A stretch of 64,000 bases of DNA from Alphaproteobacteria bacterium (GCA_016869975.1 VGCZ01000013.1:1-64000); one strand, 5' to 3'; positions 7,820 through 17,748 are shown, numbered from the stretch's first letter. Numbers and translations are program-made. Notes: generated by a model from the sequence alone, not told the origin.

Positions 7820-8932
7820 CTAGCGGCCCAACGGCACGCCCGGCTGCAATCCGCCAGGGCCGGGCGCCGGGGCCGGCGCGGGGCGCGGACCCGGCGCGGG
7901 CGCCGGGCGTGGCTGGGCGCCGGGTGCGACTGCGGGTGCCGGAGCCGGCTTGGGCGCCGCCTGCGCCGGCGGTTGCTGCGGCTGGGGCGTGTTGGCCGTC
8001 TGCCATTCCTGCGGCGTGATCTTGCCGTTGCCGTCGAGATCGATCTTCTTGAACAGCGCCGTCGCCATGGCGCGGATGTCGGCCTGGTCGAGCTGGCCGT
8101 CCTTGTTGGCGTCGAGCTCCTGGAAGCGCTTGGTGAGCGCGTCGCGGCGCTGCTGGTAGGGCGGCTGGCCCGGCGGGTTCTGGTTGGGCTGGCCGGCGAG
8201 CACCAGCCACTCCTGCAGGCTGATCTTGCCGTCCTTGTTGGTGTCGAGCTCGAGCATGCGGCCGGTCTCGAAAGCGACGAACTCCTCGAGATCGATCGCG
8301 CCGTCGTTGTTACGGTCCGGGTTATTGCGGTTGCGCTTTTCGATCTCGGCGTCGATCTGCGCCTGGCGGTCGCGCGCCTGGCGGATCACCAGCAGCACTT
8401 CCTCGCGCGTCGCGCGGCCGTCCATGTCGATGTCGAACTCGCGGAAACCCAGCGCGATATAGGCCTGCACCTCGCCGCGCGTCACCTTGCTGTCGGCGTC
8501 GGTGTCGATCGTCTCGAACTGCTTCTCGTAGAACGCCCTGCGATCGGCCAGCGGCGGCAGGTTGGGGCCGTCGGGCGTGAAGGGGGGCTCCGCCAGCTTG
8601 AGAAACTCCTCCTTGCTGAGCGTGCCGTCCTTGTTGGTGTCGAGCTGGTCGAAGAGCTTCATGCGATAGGCGATGAACTGCTCGCGCGTGACGACGCCGG
8701 TCTTGGCGGTGTCGATCTCGACGAACCAGTCGGGCAGCTGAGGCGGTTGCGGAGCGGCCACAGGAGCTGGAGCCGGAGCCGGCGCCGGAGCCGGAGCAGC
8801 GGCGGGTGGTGTGGCCGCGGGCGGCGCGGGGGCGATGCGCGGCGGGCCGGGCGGGGTCTGCTGGGCAAACGCCGACAGCTGCGGCACCAGGGTCAGCGCC
8901 GCGGTCAGGCTGATCACCGCGAATTTCGTCAT
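7820..8932 (-). CDS. exported EF-hand protein with proline/alanine-rich linkers, copy 2
   Basis: 370 residues from ATG 8932 (M-T-K-F-A-V-I-S-L-T-A), with a Sec-type signal ending S-A-F-A-Q; GGAG precedes the start. A Pro/Ala-rich linker (about residues 22-60) leads to eight EF-hand-like loops: D-T-A-K-T-G, D-T-N-K-D-G, D-T-D-A-D-S, D-I-D-M-D-G, D-R-N-N-D-G, D-T-N-K-D-G, D-A-N-K-D-G and D-L-D-G-N-G. The tail is again Pro/Ala-rich, ending G-G-L-Q-P-G-V-P-L-G-R, almost the same as the end of its neighbour. Probably a secreted or periplasmic calcium-binding protein, first gene of a two-gene operon. The first loop lacks the third acidic residue and may not bind. Confidence 0.82.
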   Translation of the reverse strand: MTKFAVISLTAALTLVPQLSAFAQQTPPGPPRIAPAPPAATPPAAAPAPAPAPAPAPVAAPQPPQLPDWFVEIDTAKTGVVTREQFIAYRMKLFDQLDTNKDGTLSKEEFLKLAEPPFTPDGPNLPPLADRRAFYEKQFETIDTDADSKVTRGEVQAYIALGFREFDIDMDGRATREEVLLVIRQARDRQAQIDAEIEKRNRNNPDRNNDGAIDLEEFVAFETGRMLELDTNKDGKISLQEWLVLAGQPNQNPPGQPPYQQRRDALTKRFQELDANKDGQLDQADIRAMATALFKKIDLDGNGKITPQEWQTANTPQPQQPPAQAAPKPAPAPAVAPGAQPRPAPAPGPRPAPAPAPGPGGLQPGVPLGR

Positions 8933-9318
8933 CCCGTCACTCCGCACTGCGTTGGGCGCAGCGGCCCCGTACCGCATGCGACCCCGCGCGGCGGCGAGAT
9001 ATCGGTCCCCCTACCGGCGCCTGTCAACCCTGAGGGGGGATTGAGTCGCCATTGAGGCGTGTCCGCTCAGCGGAATCGCCTTGCGAGGACCGCGCTGCGT
9101 CGGGGTGCCGCTATTGAAAGGCAAAGTCGAATCGTACAAGGTGCGCCGCCACGACGGACGGTTTACGTCCGCATCGGCAGGGAGCGGCAAGGTCTCCACC
9201 ATCCGCGACGCGATGGAACGGTCGCGCGCTCGGCGAACCGGGACGGCGACGTCGCCGGCTCAGGAGCTGTGACGGTGGGTGATGGAGGAGAGCCGCGCAG
9301 GGAGACGACCGGACGCCC
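8933..9318. other. 386-base intergenic region between divergent EF-hand and liv operons
   Basis: The region separates two divergent transcription units and must hold both promoters. I see no convincing coding sequence, RNA fold or clear operator. A TTGAAA at about 9114-9119 could be a -35 element for the liv operon, but no good -10 follows at the right distance. Confidence 0.4.
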
Positions 9319-10128
9319 ATGACGGCCATTGCAGAGACTAGCCGCGCCCCGCGACCATCGTCCGGCGAACCTTTGTTGAGCGTTCAAGGCGTCTCCGTCC
9401 GCTTCGGCGGTATCGTGGCGCTGGACGGCGTGACCTTCGACGTTTTCCCCGGCCAGATCGCCGGCCTGATCGGCCCCAACGGCGCGGGCAAGACCACGCT
9501 GTTCAACTGCCTCAGCCGGCTCTACCAGCCGAGCAGCGGCGACATCCTGTTCGAGGGTCGCTCGATCCTCAACTCCAAGCGCCACGATATCCCGGTGATC
9601 GGGCTGGGCCGCACGTTCCAGAACGTGGCGCTGTTCGACAAGATGAGCGTGATCGACAACGTCAAGGTCGGTTGCCACAGCCAGACCGGCGCCAGCTTCT
9701 TCGCCAACGCGCTGCGCCTGCCCTCGGTGCGCGCCGAGGAGCGCCGCATCACCGAACGGGCGCGCGAGCTGATCGAGTTCATGGACCTCGCGCCCTTCAC
9801 CCAGTTGCCGGCCGGTCCCTTGCCGTTCCCGATCCGCAAGCGCGTCGAGCTGGCGCGAGCACTGGCCGCCAGCCCCAAGCTGCTGCTGCTCGACGAGCCG
9901 GCCGCCGGCCTGAACCACGACGAGATCGAGATTCTGAAGGAGCAGATCCGCCGCGTGCGCGATCTGCAGCACGTCACCGTGTTGCTGGTCGAGCACCACA
10001 TGAGCCTGGTGATGTCGGTGTCGGACAAGGTCGTCGCCATCGATTTCGGCAAGAAGATCGCCGACGGCACGCCGGCGGAAGTGCAGCGCGATCCCGAGGT
10101 GATCCGCGCCTACCTGGGGACCTCCTGA
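9319..10128 (+). CDS. livG: branched-chain amino-acid-type ABC transporter ATPase, LivG
   Basis: 269 residues. Walker A is G-P-N-G-A-G-K-T (52-59), the Walker B region L-L-L-L-D-E-P (187-193) and the H-loop E-H-H near 226; the C-terminal LivG extension (D-G-T-P-A-E-V-Q-R-D-P-E-V-I-R-A-Y-L-G) is present. Oddity: the ABC signature reads L-P-F-P-I-R-K-R-V-E-L-A-R (168-180), where relatives have L-S/A-Y/F-G-x-Q, so the helix-capping Gly is Pro and the Ser is Pro. LivF, which follows after one base, has a normal LSGGE. The dimer may thus have one weak ATP site. First gene of a six-gene transporter operon with permeases livH and livM and two binding proteins. Confidence 0.93.
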   Translation: MTAIAETSRAPRPSSGEPLLSVQGVSVRFGGIVALDGVTFDVFPGQIAGLIGPNGAGKTTLFNCLSRLYQPSSGDILFEGRSILNSKRHDIPVIGLGRTFQNVALFDKMSVIDNVKVGCHSQTGASFFANALRLPSVRAEERRITERARELIEFMDLAPFTQLPAGPLPFPIRKRVELARALAASPKLLLLDEPAAGLNHDEIEILKEQIRRVRDLQHVTVLLVEHHMSLVMSVSDKVVAIDFGKKIADGTPAEVQRDPEVIRAYLGTS

Positions 10129-10129
10129 G

Positions 10130-10843
<714 letters not shown>

Positions 10844-10853
10844 GGGCCGCGCC

Positions 10854-11759
10854 ATGGAACAGCTCATGCAGCAGGTCGTCTCGGGCCTCGCCAACGGCGC
10901 GATCTACGCCTGCGTCGCGCTGGCGCTGGTGATGATCTTCGTCTCGACCGACCACATCAACTTCGCCCAGGGCGAGATGGCGATGTTCTCGACCTATATC
11001 GCCTGGCAGCTCATGCAGTGGGGCGCCGGCTTCTGGCCGGCGTTCTTCATCGCCATCGCCGTCTCCTTCGTCGGCGGCCTGACCATCGAGCGCGTGATCT
11101 TGCGGCCGCTGCACACGGCGCCGGTGCTGTCCATCGTCGTGGTCTTCATCGGCCTGCTGGCGATCTGCAACTCGATCGCCGGCTCGGTGTGGAGCTACCT
11201 GATCAAGGAGTTCCCGTCGCCCTTCCCGAAGGACACGTTTGGGCTGGCGGGCCTGATCGGCCCGCATCAGTTCGGCGTCGTGCTGGTGACGATCGTCGTG
11301 CTGTCGCTGCTCTTCGTCTTCTTCCGCTTCACACCGCTCGGGCTCGCCATGCGCGCCGCGGCGCAGAACCCGGTCTCCGCCCGTCTGGCTGGCGTGCGCG
11401 TCGACTGGATGCTGGCGCTGGGCTGGGGCCTCGCCGCCGCGGTCGGCGCGGTCGCCGGCACCATGGTGGCGCATATCGTCTACCTCGATCCCAACATGAT
11501 GGGCGGCATCCTGCTCTACGCCTTCGCCGGCGCGCTGCTCGGCGGCATCTCCAATCCCGGCGGCGCGGTGCTCGGCGGCTTCATGGTCGGCGTGCTGGAG
11601 AACCTCGTCGCCTTCATCGGCAACGCCATCGAGAAGTCCTTCGGCGTCTATATCATCGGCAACGGCGAGAAGCTGACGGTGGCGCTGATCATCGTCATCA
11701 CCGTGCTGACGGTTAAGCCGAGCGGCCTGTTCGGCCGCGTCGTCGTGAAGAGGGTCTAG
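10854..11759 (+). CDS. livH: branched-chain amino-acid-type ABC transporter permease, LivH
   Basis: 301 residues, highly hydrophobic, with about eight membrane segments. The N-terminus G-L-A-N-G-A-I-Y-A and the segment D-H-I-N-F-A-Q-G-E are LivH family markers, and the EAA-type loop lies around A-A-A-Q-N-P-V-S-A-R-L-A-G-V. It begins ten bases after livF and ends two bases before livM. Confidence 0.94.
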   Translation: MEQLMQQVVSGLANGAIYACVALALVMIFVSTDHINFAQGEMAMFSTYIAWQLMQWGAGFWPAFFIAIAVSFVGGLTIERVILRPLHTAPVLSIVVVFIGLLAICNSIAGSVWSYLIKEFPSPFPKDTFGLAGLIGPHQFGVVLVTIVVLSLLFVFFRFTPLGLAMRAAAQNPVSARLAGVRVDWMLALGWGLAAAVGAVAGTMVAHIVYLDPNMMGGILLYAFAGALLGGISNPGGAVLGGFMVGVLENLVAFIGNAIEKSFGVYIIGNGEKLTVALIIVITVLTVKPSGLFGRVVVKRV

Positions 11760-11761
11760 CC

Positions 11762-12841
11762 ATGGCCACGACCGAGACCGCCGCCGCCGCGGACGCTGTC
11801 GCGCGGCAAGCCGCGACCGCCGAGCCGCCGGCCCGCGCCGCCGCCGTCAAGCCCTGGGTCTGGGCCGTGGTCGCCGTGGCCTTCGTCCTGCCGCTGCTGA
11901 AGTTCGTGATCCCGGGCGTGATCTCCGATTACCGGCTGTTCGTCATCAGCACGATGATGATCGCGGCCATCGCGGTGCTCGGCCTGAACCTGCTGACAGG
12001 CTTCAACGGCCAGATCTCGCTCGGTCACGGCGCGTTCTACGCCGTCGGCGCCTATACCGCCGCCGTGATGCTCGACAAGATTTCGTGGATGCCGGACTAC
12101 TACTTCCTGACCATCCCGGCGGCCGCGGTGATGTGCTTCGTGGTCGGCTATCTGTTCGGCCTGCCGGCGCTGCGGCTCGAGGGCCACTATCTCGCGCTGG
12201 CGACCTTCGCGCTGGCGCTCGCCGTGCCGCAGCTGCTGAAGTACAAGTGGCTCGAGGGCCTGACCGGCGGCGTGCAGGGCGTCGTTCTGCTCAAGCCATC
12301 GCCGCCTTTCGGTCTGCCGCTGAGCGAGGACCAGTGGCTCTACTACTACATCCTCGTCATCATGGTGGCGCTGTACTTCATCGCCTTCAACATCCTGCGC
12401 GGTCGCAACGGCCGCGCCATGATGGCGATCCGCGACCACCAGATGGCCGCCGACACCATGGGCATCGACACGGCCCAGTACAAGACGGTGACCTTCGGCA
12501 TCAGCGCCGCCTATACCGGCATCGCCGGCGCGCTCTCGGCCTCGGCCATCGCCTACGTGGCGCCCGACAGCTTCGGCTTCTTCCTGTCGATCTCGCTCCT
12601 GATCGGCCTGGTGGTCGGCGGCGTGGCGTCGTTGGCGGGTTCGATCATCGGCGGCGTCTTCACGGTGCTGGTGCAGAACTCGGCGCAGGCCCTGTCGAAG
12701 TTCGTCAAGAACGACCTCGGCCTGCCGTTCGACCTTTCGGCCTACGCCGTCTACGGCATTCTGCTGCTGATCCTGATGTACGTCATGCCGCTGGGCATCG
12801 CCGGCGGCATCGTCATGGCCTGGCGCCGCCTGCGCGGCTGA
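11762..12841 (+). CDS. livM: branched-chain amino-acid-type ABC transporter permease, LivM
   Basis: 359 residues. After an Ala-rich cytoplasmic N-terminus (about 35 residues) come some nine membrane segments. G-L-N-L-L-T-G-F-N-G-Q-I-S-L-G-H-G-A-F is the LivM hallmark, and the loop M-M-A-I-R-D-H-Q-M-A-A-D-T-M-G-I is the ATPase contact. Two bases separate it from livH. Substrate could be branched-chain amino acids, but transporters of this class also carry amides, urea or aromatic acids. Confidence 0.94.
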   Translation: MATTETAAAADAVARQAATAEPPARAAAVKPWVWAVVAVAFVLPLLKFVIPGVISDYRLFVISTMMIAAIAVLGLNLLTGFNGQISLGHGAFYAVGAYTAAVMLDKISWMPDYYFLTIPAAAVMCFVVGYLFGLPALRLEGHYLALATFALALAVPQLLKYKWLEGLTGGVQGVVLLKPSPPFGLPLSEDQWLYYYILVIMVALYFIAFNILRGRNGRAMMAIRDHQMAADTMGIDTAQYKTVTFGISAAYTGIAGALSASAIAYVAPDSFGFFLSISLLIGLVVGGVASLAGSIIGGVFTVLVQNSAQALSKFVKNDLGLPFDLSAYAVYGILLLILMYVMPLGIAGGIVMAWRRLRG

Positions 12842-12896
12842 CCAGGCACGCTTCGTTAAGTGTTCGCGACAACGCTCTATAGAGGAGGGCTTCTCA

Positions 12897-14114
12897 ATGG
12901 CGACGAGTAGGCGTGGTTTCGTCGGCGGCATGTCGGCCGCCGTGGTATTCAGCGGTGGCGCCGCGTTTGCGCAGAAGAAGTATGACGACGGTGCGACTGA
13001 CACCGAGATCAAGATCGGCCATACCAATCCCTATTCGGGCCCGGCCTCGGCCTATGGCGTGATCGGCAAGGGCATCGAAGCCTACTGGAAGATGGTCAAC
13101 GACAAGGGCGGCATCAACGGCCGCAAGGTCAAGTTCGTCAGCCTCGACGACGGCTACAGCCCGCCCAAGACCGTCGAGATGGTGCGCCAGCTGGTCGAGC
13201 AGGAGAAGGTGCTGTGCGTGTTCAACACGCTGGGCACGCCGACCAACACCGCGATCCATCGCTACATGAACCAGCGGAAGGTGCCGCACCTCTTTGTCGC
13301 TACCGGCGCGTCGAAGTGGGGCAAGCCGAAGGAGTTCCCGTGGACGATGGGCTTCCAGCCCGACTACCACACCGAGGCGGCGATCTACGCCAAGCACATC
13401 CTGGCCAACGTCAAGGATCCAAAGATCGCCGTGCTGATGCAGAACGACGACTACGGCAAGGATTACTGGGAAGGCTTCAAGGACGGCCTCGGCAAGGATA
13501 TCAACAAGGTCGTCCGGCACGTGACCTACGAGGTGACGGATCCCACCGTCGACTCGCAGGTCATCCAGCTCAAGGATTCCGGCGCCAACGTCTTCTTCAA
13601 CATCGCCATTCCGAAGTTTGCTGCCCAGGCGATCCGCAAGGCGGCCGATCTCAACTGGAAGCCGGTCCACTATCTCAACAACGTTTCCTCGTCGGTCGCC
13701 TCGACCCTGAAGCCGGCGGGTTACGACAACAGCCAGGGCATCATCACCGGCCTGTGGCTGATGGACCCCACCGACAAGCAGTGGAACGACCATCCTGAAA
13801 TGAAGACCTGGCGCGAGTGGATGGCCAAGTATATGCCCGGCGCCAACACCGAGGACGGCAACTACATCTACGCTTACGCCGTCTCGACCCTGATGCTCGA
13901 GACGCTGAAGAAGGCGGGCGACACGCTCACCCGCGAGAACCTGATGAAGCAGGCCGCCAGCCACCAGAAGCTGCGCGTGCCGCTGGTCCTGCCAGGCATC
14001 ACCGTCAGCACCAGCCCGACCGACTTCTACCCGGTCCAGGCGATCCGGCTGGCCCGCTTCAAGGGCGAGACCTGGGAGCTGTTCGGCGACGTGCTGTCGG
14101 CGGAGAGCACCTGA
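12897..14114 (+). CDS. ABC transporter substrate-binding protein, LivK/Peripla_BP_6 type, copy 1
   Basis: 405 residues. The N-terminus M-A-T-S-R-R-G-F-V-G-G is a twin-arginine-like export signal ending near A-F-A-Q. The mature protein has the two-lobed type I binding fold (T-E-I-K-I-G-H-T-N-P-Y-S-G-P-A-S-A-Y-G). A strong GAGGAGGG lies before the ATG, consistent with high expression. It follows livM by 55 bases and is followed by a perfect terminator at 14149-14178. The next gene is a very similar second copy, so the transporter probably has two alternative receptors. Confidence 0.93.
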   Translation: MATSRRGFVGGMSAAVVFSGGAAFAQKKYDDGATDTEIKIGHTNPYSGPASAYGVIGKGIEAYWKMVNDKGGINGRKVKFVSLDDGYSPPKTVEMVRQLVEQEKVLCVFNTLGTPTNTAIHRYMNQRKVPHLFVATGASKWGKPKEFPWTMGFQPDYHTEAAIYAKHILANVKDPKIAVLMQNDDYGKDYWEGFKDGLGKDINKVVRHVTYEVTDPTVDSQVIQLKDSGANVFFNIAIPKFAAQAIRKAADLNWKPVHYLNNVSSSVASTLKPAGYDNSQGIITGLWLMDPTDKQWNDHPEMKTWREWMAKYMPGANTEDGNYIYAYAVSTLMLETLKKAGDTLTRENLMKQAASHQKLRVPLVLPGITVSTSPTDFYPVQAIRLARFKGETWELFGDVLSAEST

Positions 14115-14148
14115 GCCCGGGCCGGGACGCTTAAATTCCACGAATCGA

Positions 14149-14178
14149 CGCCGCCGGGCTCCGCCCGGCGGCGTTTTT
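14149..14178 (+). terminator. Rho-independent terminator after binding protein copy 1
   Basis: An 11-bp perfect GC stem (14149-14159 with 14163-14173), a 3-base loop TCC and a run of five T (14174-14178). It may stop part of the liv transcript before the second receptor gene, or end the operon. Confidence 0.92.
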
Positions 14179-14267
14179 CACGAGTCCGGGATTCGACTCT
14201 GGCGGCCAATTGCCGCATCCTTCCCCATGACCGAGCGTCAAGTATCGGCATTAAGGGAGGATTTATC

Positions 14268-15497
14268 GTGAGGACTACCAGACGTCTGCTCATGGGCGGC
14301 GCGGCCGCGATGCCCGCGTTGTACGTGTTGGCCCCTGCTTTCGCGCAGAAGCCCGGGGCGAAATACGACGACGGCGCGACCGACACCGAGATCAAGATCG
14401 GCAATACCAACCCCTATTCGGGCCCGGCCTCGGCCTACGGCGTGATCGGCAAGGCGATCGAGTCGTACTGGAAGATGGTCAACGACCAGGGCGGCATCAA
14501 CGGCCGCAAGGTCAAGTTCGTCAGCCTCGACGACGGCTACAGCCCGCCCAAGACCGTCGAGATGGTCCGCCAGCTGGTCGAGCAGGAGAAGGTGCTGGCG
14601 CTGTTCAACACGCTGGGCACGCCGACCAACACGGCGATCCACCGCTACATGAACCAGAGGAAGGTGCCGCACCTGTTCCTGGCGACCGGCGCCTCGAAGT
14701 GGGGCAAGCCGAAGGAGTTTCCGTGGACCATGGGCTTCCAGCCCGACTACCACACCGAGGCCGTGATCTACGCCAAGCACATCCTGGCCAACGTCAAGGA
14801 TCCGAAGATCGCCGTGCTGATGCAGAACGACGACTACGGCAAGGATTATTGGGAAGGCTTCAAGGACGGCCTCGGCAAGGACATCAACAAGGTCGTCCGG
14901 CACGTGACCTACGAGGTGACGGATCCCACCGTCGACTCGCAGACCATCCAGATGAAGGACTCCGGCGCCAACGTCTTCTTCAACATCTCGATCCCGAAAT
15001 TCGCCGCGCAGTCGATGCGCAAGGCGGCGGAGATCGGCTGGAAGCCGGTGCAGTACCTCAACAACGTCTCGGCCCAGGTGTCGACGACGATGAAGCCGGC
15101 CGGCTTCGAGAACGTGCAGAACGTGATCACCGCGGCCTGGCTGATGGATCCCACCGACAAGCAGTGGGACGACCACGCCGAGATGAAGACCTGGCGCGAG
15201 TGGATGGCGAAGTACAATCCCGCCGGCAACGTGCAGGACGTCAACTACTGCTACGCCTACGCCGTCTCGTTCCTGATGCACGAGACCCTGAAGAAGTGCG
15301 GCGACGTGCTGACGCGCGAGAACCTGATGAAGCAGGCCGCCAACCACCAGAAGCTGCGCGTGCCGTTGGCGCTGCCCGGTATCACGGTCAGCACCAGCCC
15401 GACCGACTTCTACCCGGTGCAGGCGGTGCGCCTGCAGCGCTTCAAGGGCGAGACCTGGGAACTGTTCGGCGAGATCCTCGCGGCCGAGAGCACCTGA
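14268..15497 (+). CDS. ABC transporter substrate-binding protein, LivK/Peripla_BP_6 type, copy 2
   Basis: 409 residues from a GTG start at 14268, seven bases after AAGGGAGG. The signal R-T-T-R-R-L-L-M-G-G is again twin-arginine-like, with cleavage near A-F-A-Q. The mature part is nearly the same as copy 1, including long stretches of near-identical DNA (for example 13479-13560 against 14850-14941), so this is a recent duplication or the two genes undergo conversion. Differences cluster in short segments (for example around the residues T-I-Q-M-K-D-S-G) and could change ligand specificity. Confidence 0.93.
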   Translation: MRTTRRLLMGGAAAMPALYVLAPAFAQKPGAKYDDGATDTEIKIGNTNPYSGPASAYGVIGKAIESYWKMVNDQGGINGRKVKFVSLDDGYSPPKTVEMVRQLVEQEKVLALFNTLGTPTNTAIHRYMNQRKVPHLFLATGASKWGKPKEFPWTMGFQPDYHTEAVIYAKHILANVKDPKIAVLMQNDDYGKDYWEGFKDGLGKDINKVVRHVTYEVTDPTVDSQTIQMKDSGANVFFNISIPKFAAQSMRKAAEIGWKPVQYLNNVSAQVSTTMKPAGFENVQNVITAAWLMDPTDKQWDDHAEMKTWREWMAKYNPAGNVQDVNYCYAYAVSFLMHETLKKCGDVLTRENLMKQAANHQKLRVPLALPGITVSTSPTDFYPVQAVRLQRFKGETWELFGEILAAEST

Positions 15498-15522
15498 GCT
15501 TCAACCGGCTATCGCCGGGCGA

Positions 15523-15562
15523 GAGGGGCCGCCGGACCTGGTCCGGCGGCCTCTTCCTTTTG
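15523..15562 (+). terminator. Rho-independent terminator at the end of the liv operon
   Basis: Stem GGCCGCCGGAC (15527-15537) pairs perfectly with GTCCGGCGGCC (15541-15551) around a CTG loop, extended by further weak pairs; the following bases are T-rich (CTCTTCCTTTTG). Confidence 0.85.
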
Positions 15563-15703
15563 TTCGGCTGCGAGCCTGCTCGCTGGAGGCGCCGACGCCG
15601 CTGCCCGGAAGCATGATCAACCCCTGGCAACTCTCCGCCGACGTTCTCGCCGACGGGAGCGCCTGAATCTTCGCTCTCCCCGCGGGCGGGCAGAGGGAGC
15701 CGA

Positions 15704-16126
15704 TCAGCGCGCCGGCGCCTGCGTGCGTGCCTTGCGCTGGCTGAACTCGGCGAAGCTCAGCTTGCCGTCCTTGTCCGTGTCGCGCCGCATGAGCGACTGG
15801 TCGGCGCGGGCGATGAAGTCGGCGCGGCTGATGGTGCGCTGCTGGGTGTTGCCGGCGCGCTGGCCGCGGCGGCCGGCACGCATCTCCTCCGGCGTCAGCT
15901 GGCCGTCCTTGTTGGTGTCGAGGCGGTCGAACAGGGCGGCGCGCGCAGTCTGCATCTCGCCGCGGTCGATGAAGCCGTCCTTTTTGGTGTCGATGCGCTC
16001 GAACGCCGCCTGGGCGCGGCCCTGGCCACCGCCGGTGTTGGTCGGCCCGGACGCGGGCTGGGCGAGGGCGGGCAGGGCGACGAGGCCGGCGACCAGGGCG
16101 GTGGCGGCGATGCGGATCATGGACAT
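15704..16126 (-). CDS. small exported EF-hand protein
   Basis: 140 residues with a Sec signal (M-I-R-I-A-A-T-A-L-V-A-G ... A-L-A-Q). Three clear calcium loops start D-T-K-K-D-G, D-T-N-K-D-G and D-T-D-K-D-G, with a degenerate fourth between the second and third (R-T-I-S-R-A-D-F). This is the third EF-hand gene within 10 kb but it lacks the long proline-rich tails of the pair at 6768-8932. Two ATG codons (16126 and 16120) are possible. It is divergent from the glutathione reductase gene, with about 190 bases between. Confidence 0.82.
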   Translation of the reverse strand: MSMIRIAATALVAGLVALPALAQPASGPTNTGGGQGRAQAAFERIDTKKDGFIDRGEMQTARAALFDRLDTNKDGQLTPEEMRAGRRGQRAGNTQQRTISRADFIARADQSLMRRDTDKDGKLSFAEFSQRKARTQAPAR

Positions 16127-16314
16127 CTCGATAAGGCTCCGAATGTGTGGATGGTGGCGATCACCACCCCTCCTTCGACCTCTACGGACCGTGAGAGCAA
16201 TTCATCCCCGCGATCTTCAAACCGGGTCGGCGAAACCGATATAGTCGGACCCGTGAGGTGGGATAGGGACGGTTTCGCGGCGGTAACATGGCGAAACGCT
16301 CCGGAGGACGTCGC

Positions 16315-17697
16315 ATGAGCGCTTACGACTACGACCTTTTCGTCATCGGCGCCGGCTCCGGCGGGGTGCGCGCCAGCCGCGTCGCCGCCGCGCATGGCGC
16401 GCGCGTGGGCATCTGCGAGGACGACCTGGTGGGCGGCACCTGTGTCATCCGGGGATGTGTCCCGAAGAAGCTGCTGGTCTACGGCAGCCATGTACACGAG
16501 GAGGTCAAGGACGCTGCCGCGTATGGCTGGACGATCCCCGAGCCGACCTTCAACTGGGCCACCCTGCGCGACAACGTGCAGAAGGAGGTCATGCGGCTCA
16601 ACGGCATCTACAAGACCCTGCTGAAGAACGCCGGCGTCGAGCTGGTGGTCGGCCGAGGCCGGCTGATGGACGCGCACACCGTCGCCGTCGGCGAGAAGAT
16701 GATCACGACGGACAAGATCCTGCTGGCGACCGGCGCGCGGCCTTGGCGGCCCTCGATCCCCGGCGCCGAGCTGGCGATCGTCTCCGACGACGCCTTCCAT
16801 CTGCCCAACCTCTCCAAGCGCATCCTGATCGTCGGCGGCGGCTATATCGCGGTGGAGTTCGCCGGCATCTTCAATGGACTGGGTTCCGAAGTGAGTCTGG
16901 CGCTGCGCCGCGACCTGGTATTGCGCGGCTTTGACGAGGAATGCCGCAAGGCGGTGCAGACCGGCATGACCGACAATGGCGTGCGCTTCCGCCCCGAAAC
17001 CGAACTGGCGAAGATCGAGCGGTGCGGCGATGAGCTGATCGCGACCACGACCAAAGGCGAGGCGATCGAGACCGACTGCGTGATGTACGCCACCGGCCGC
17101 GTGCCCAACACGGCGGGGCTCGGCCTCGAGAAGGTCGGCGTCACCTTGAACAAGGCCGGCGCCGTCGCGGTCGACGAGTGGTCGGCCTCGACCGTGGCCA
17201 ACATCTACGCCGTCGGCGACCTCACCGACCGCATCAACCTGACGCCGGTCGCGCTGATGGAAGGCCACTGCTTCGCCGACACGGTGTTCGGCAACAAGCC
17301 GCGCAAGGCCGACCATCAGGACGTGCCGTCGGCCGTGTTCAGCCAGCCGCAGATGGCCACCGTGGGCCTGACCGAGGAGCAGGCGCGGCGCGTTTATCCC
17401 AGGCTCGACGTCTACGCCTCGACCTTCACGCCGATGAAGCACACCCTGACCGGCCGCAAGCAGAAGACCTTCATGAAGCTGCTGGTCGACGCCGAGAGCG
17501 ACCGGGTGGTCGGCGCCCATATGGTGGGCGACGACGCGGCCGAGCTGATCCAGGGCGTGGGCATCGCCGTGAAGGCGCACGCCACCAAGGCGATGTTCGA
17601 CGCGACCGTGGGTATCCACCCCACGGCCGGCGAGGAATTCGTCACCATGCGCACAAAGCGGCCTGATCCGAAGCCGGTGGCCAAGGCGGCGGAGTAG
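16315..17697 (+). CDS. gor: glutathione-disulfide reductase
   Basis: 460 residues from ATG 16315, eight bases after GGAGG; an in-frame ATG at 16288 lacks such a site. The FAD motif is G-A-G-S-G-G (12-17), the redox pair is G-T-C-V-I-R-G-C-V-P-K-K (Cys43, Cys48), the NADPH fold begins G-G-G-Y-I-A-V-E-F-A-G, and the C-terminal H-P-T with E-E-F-V-T-M-R supplies the catalytic His-Glu of the partner subunit. The arginine-containing stretch L-A-L-R-R-D-L-V-L-R-G-F-D fits NADPH preference. It keeps glutathione reduced in the cytoplasm and sits near the two methionine sulfoxide reductase genes. Confidence 0.94.
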   Translation: MSAYDYDLFVIGAGSGGVRASRVAAAHGARVGICEDDLVGGTCVIRGCVPKKLLVYGSHVHEEVKDAAAYGWTIPEPTFNWATLRDNVQKEVMRLNGIYKTLLKNAGVELVVGRGRLMDAHTVAVGEKMITTDKILLATGARPWRPSIPGAELAIVSDDAFHLPNLSKRILIVGGGYIAVEFAGIFNGLGSEVSLALRRDLVLRGFDEECRKAVQTGMTDNGVRFRPETELAKIERCGDELIATTTKGEAIETDCVMYATGRVPNTAGLGLEKVGVTLNKAGAVAVDEWSASTVANIYAVGDLTDRINLTPVALMEGHCFADTVFGNKPRKADHQDVPSAVFSQPQMATVGLTEEQARRVYPRLDVYASTFTPMKHTLTGRKQKTFMKLLVDAESDRVVGAHMVGDDAAELIQGVGIAVKAHATKAMFDATVGIHPTAGEEFVTMRTKRPDPKPVAKAAE

Positions 17698-17748
17698 GCT
17701 AAGTATCTGAAATATCAATATCTTCCTCCGAAGGGAAGGCGCCCGAAG

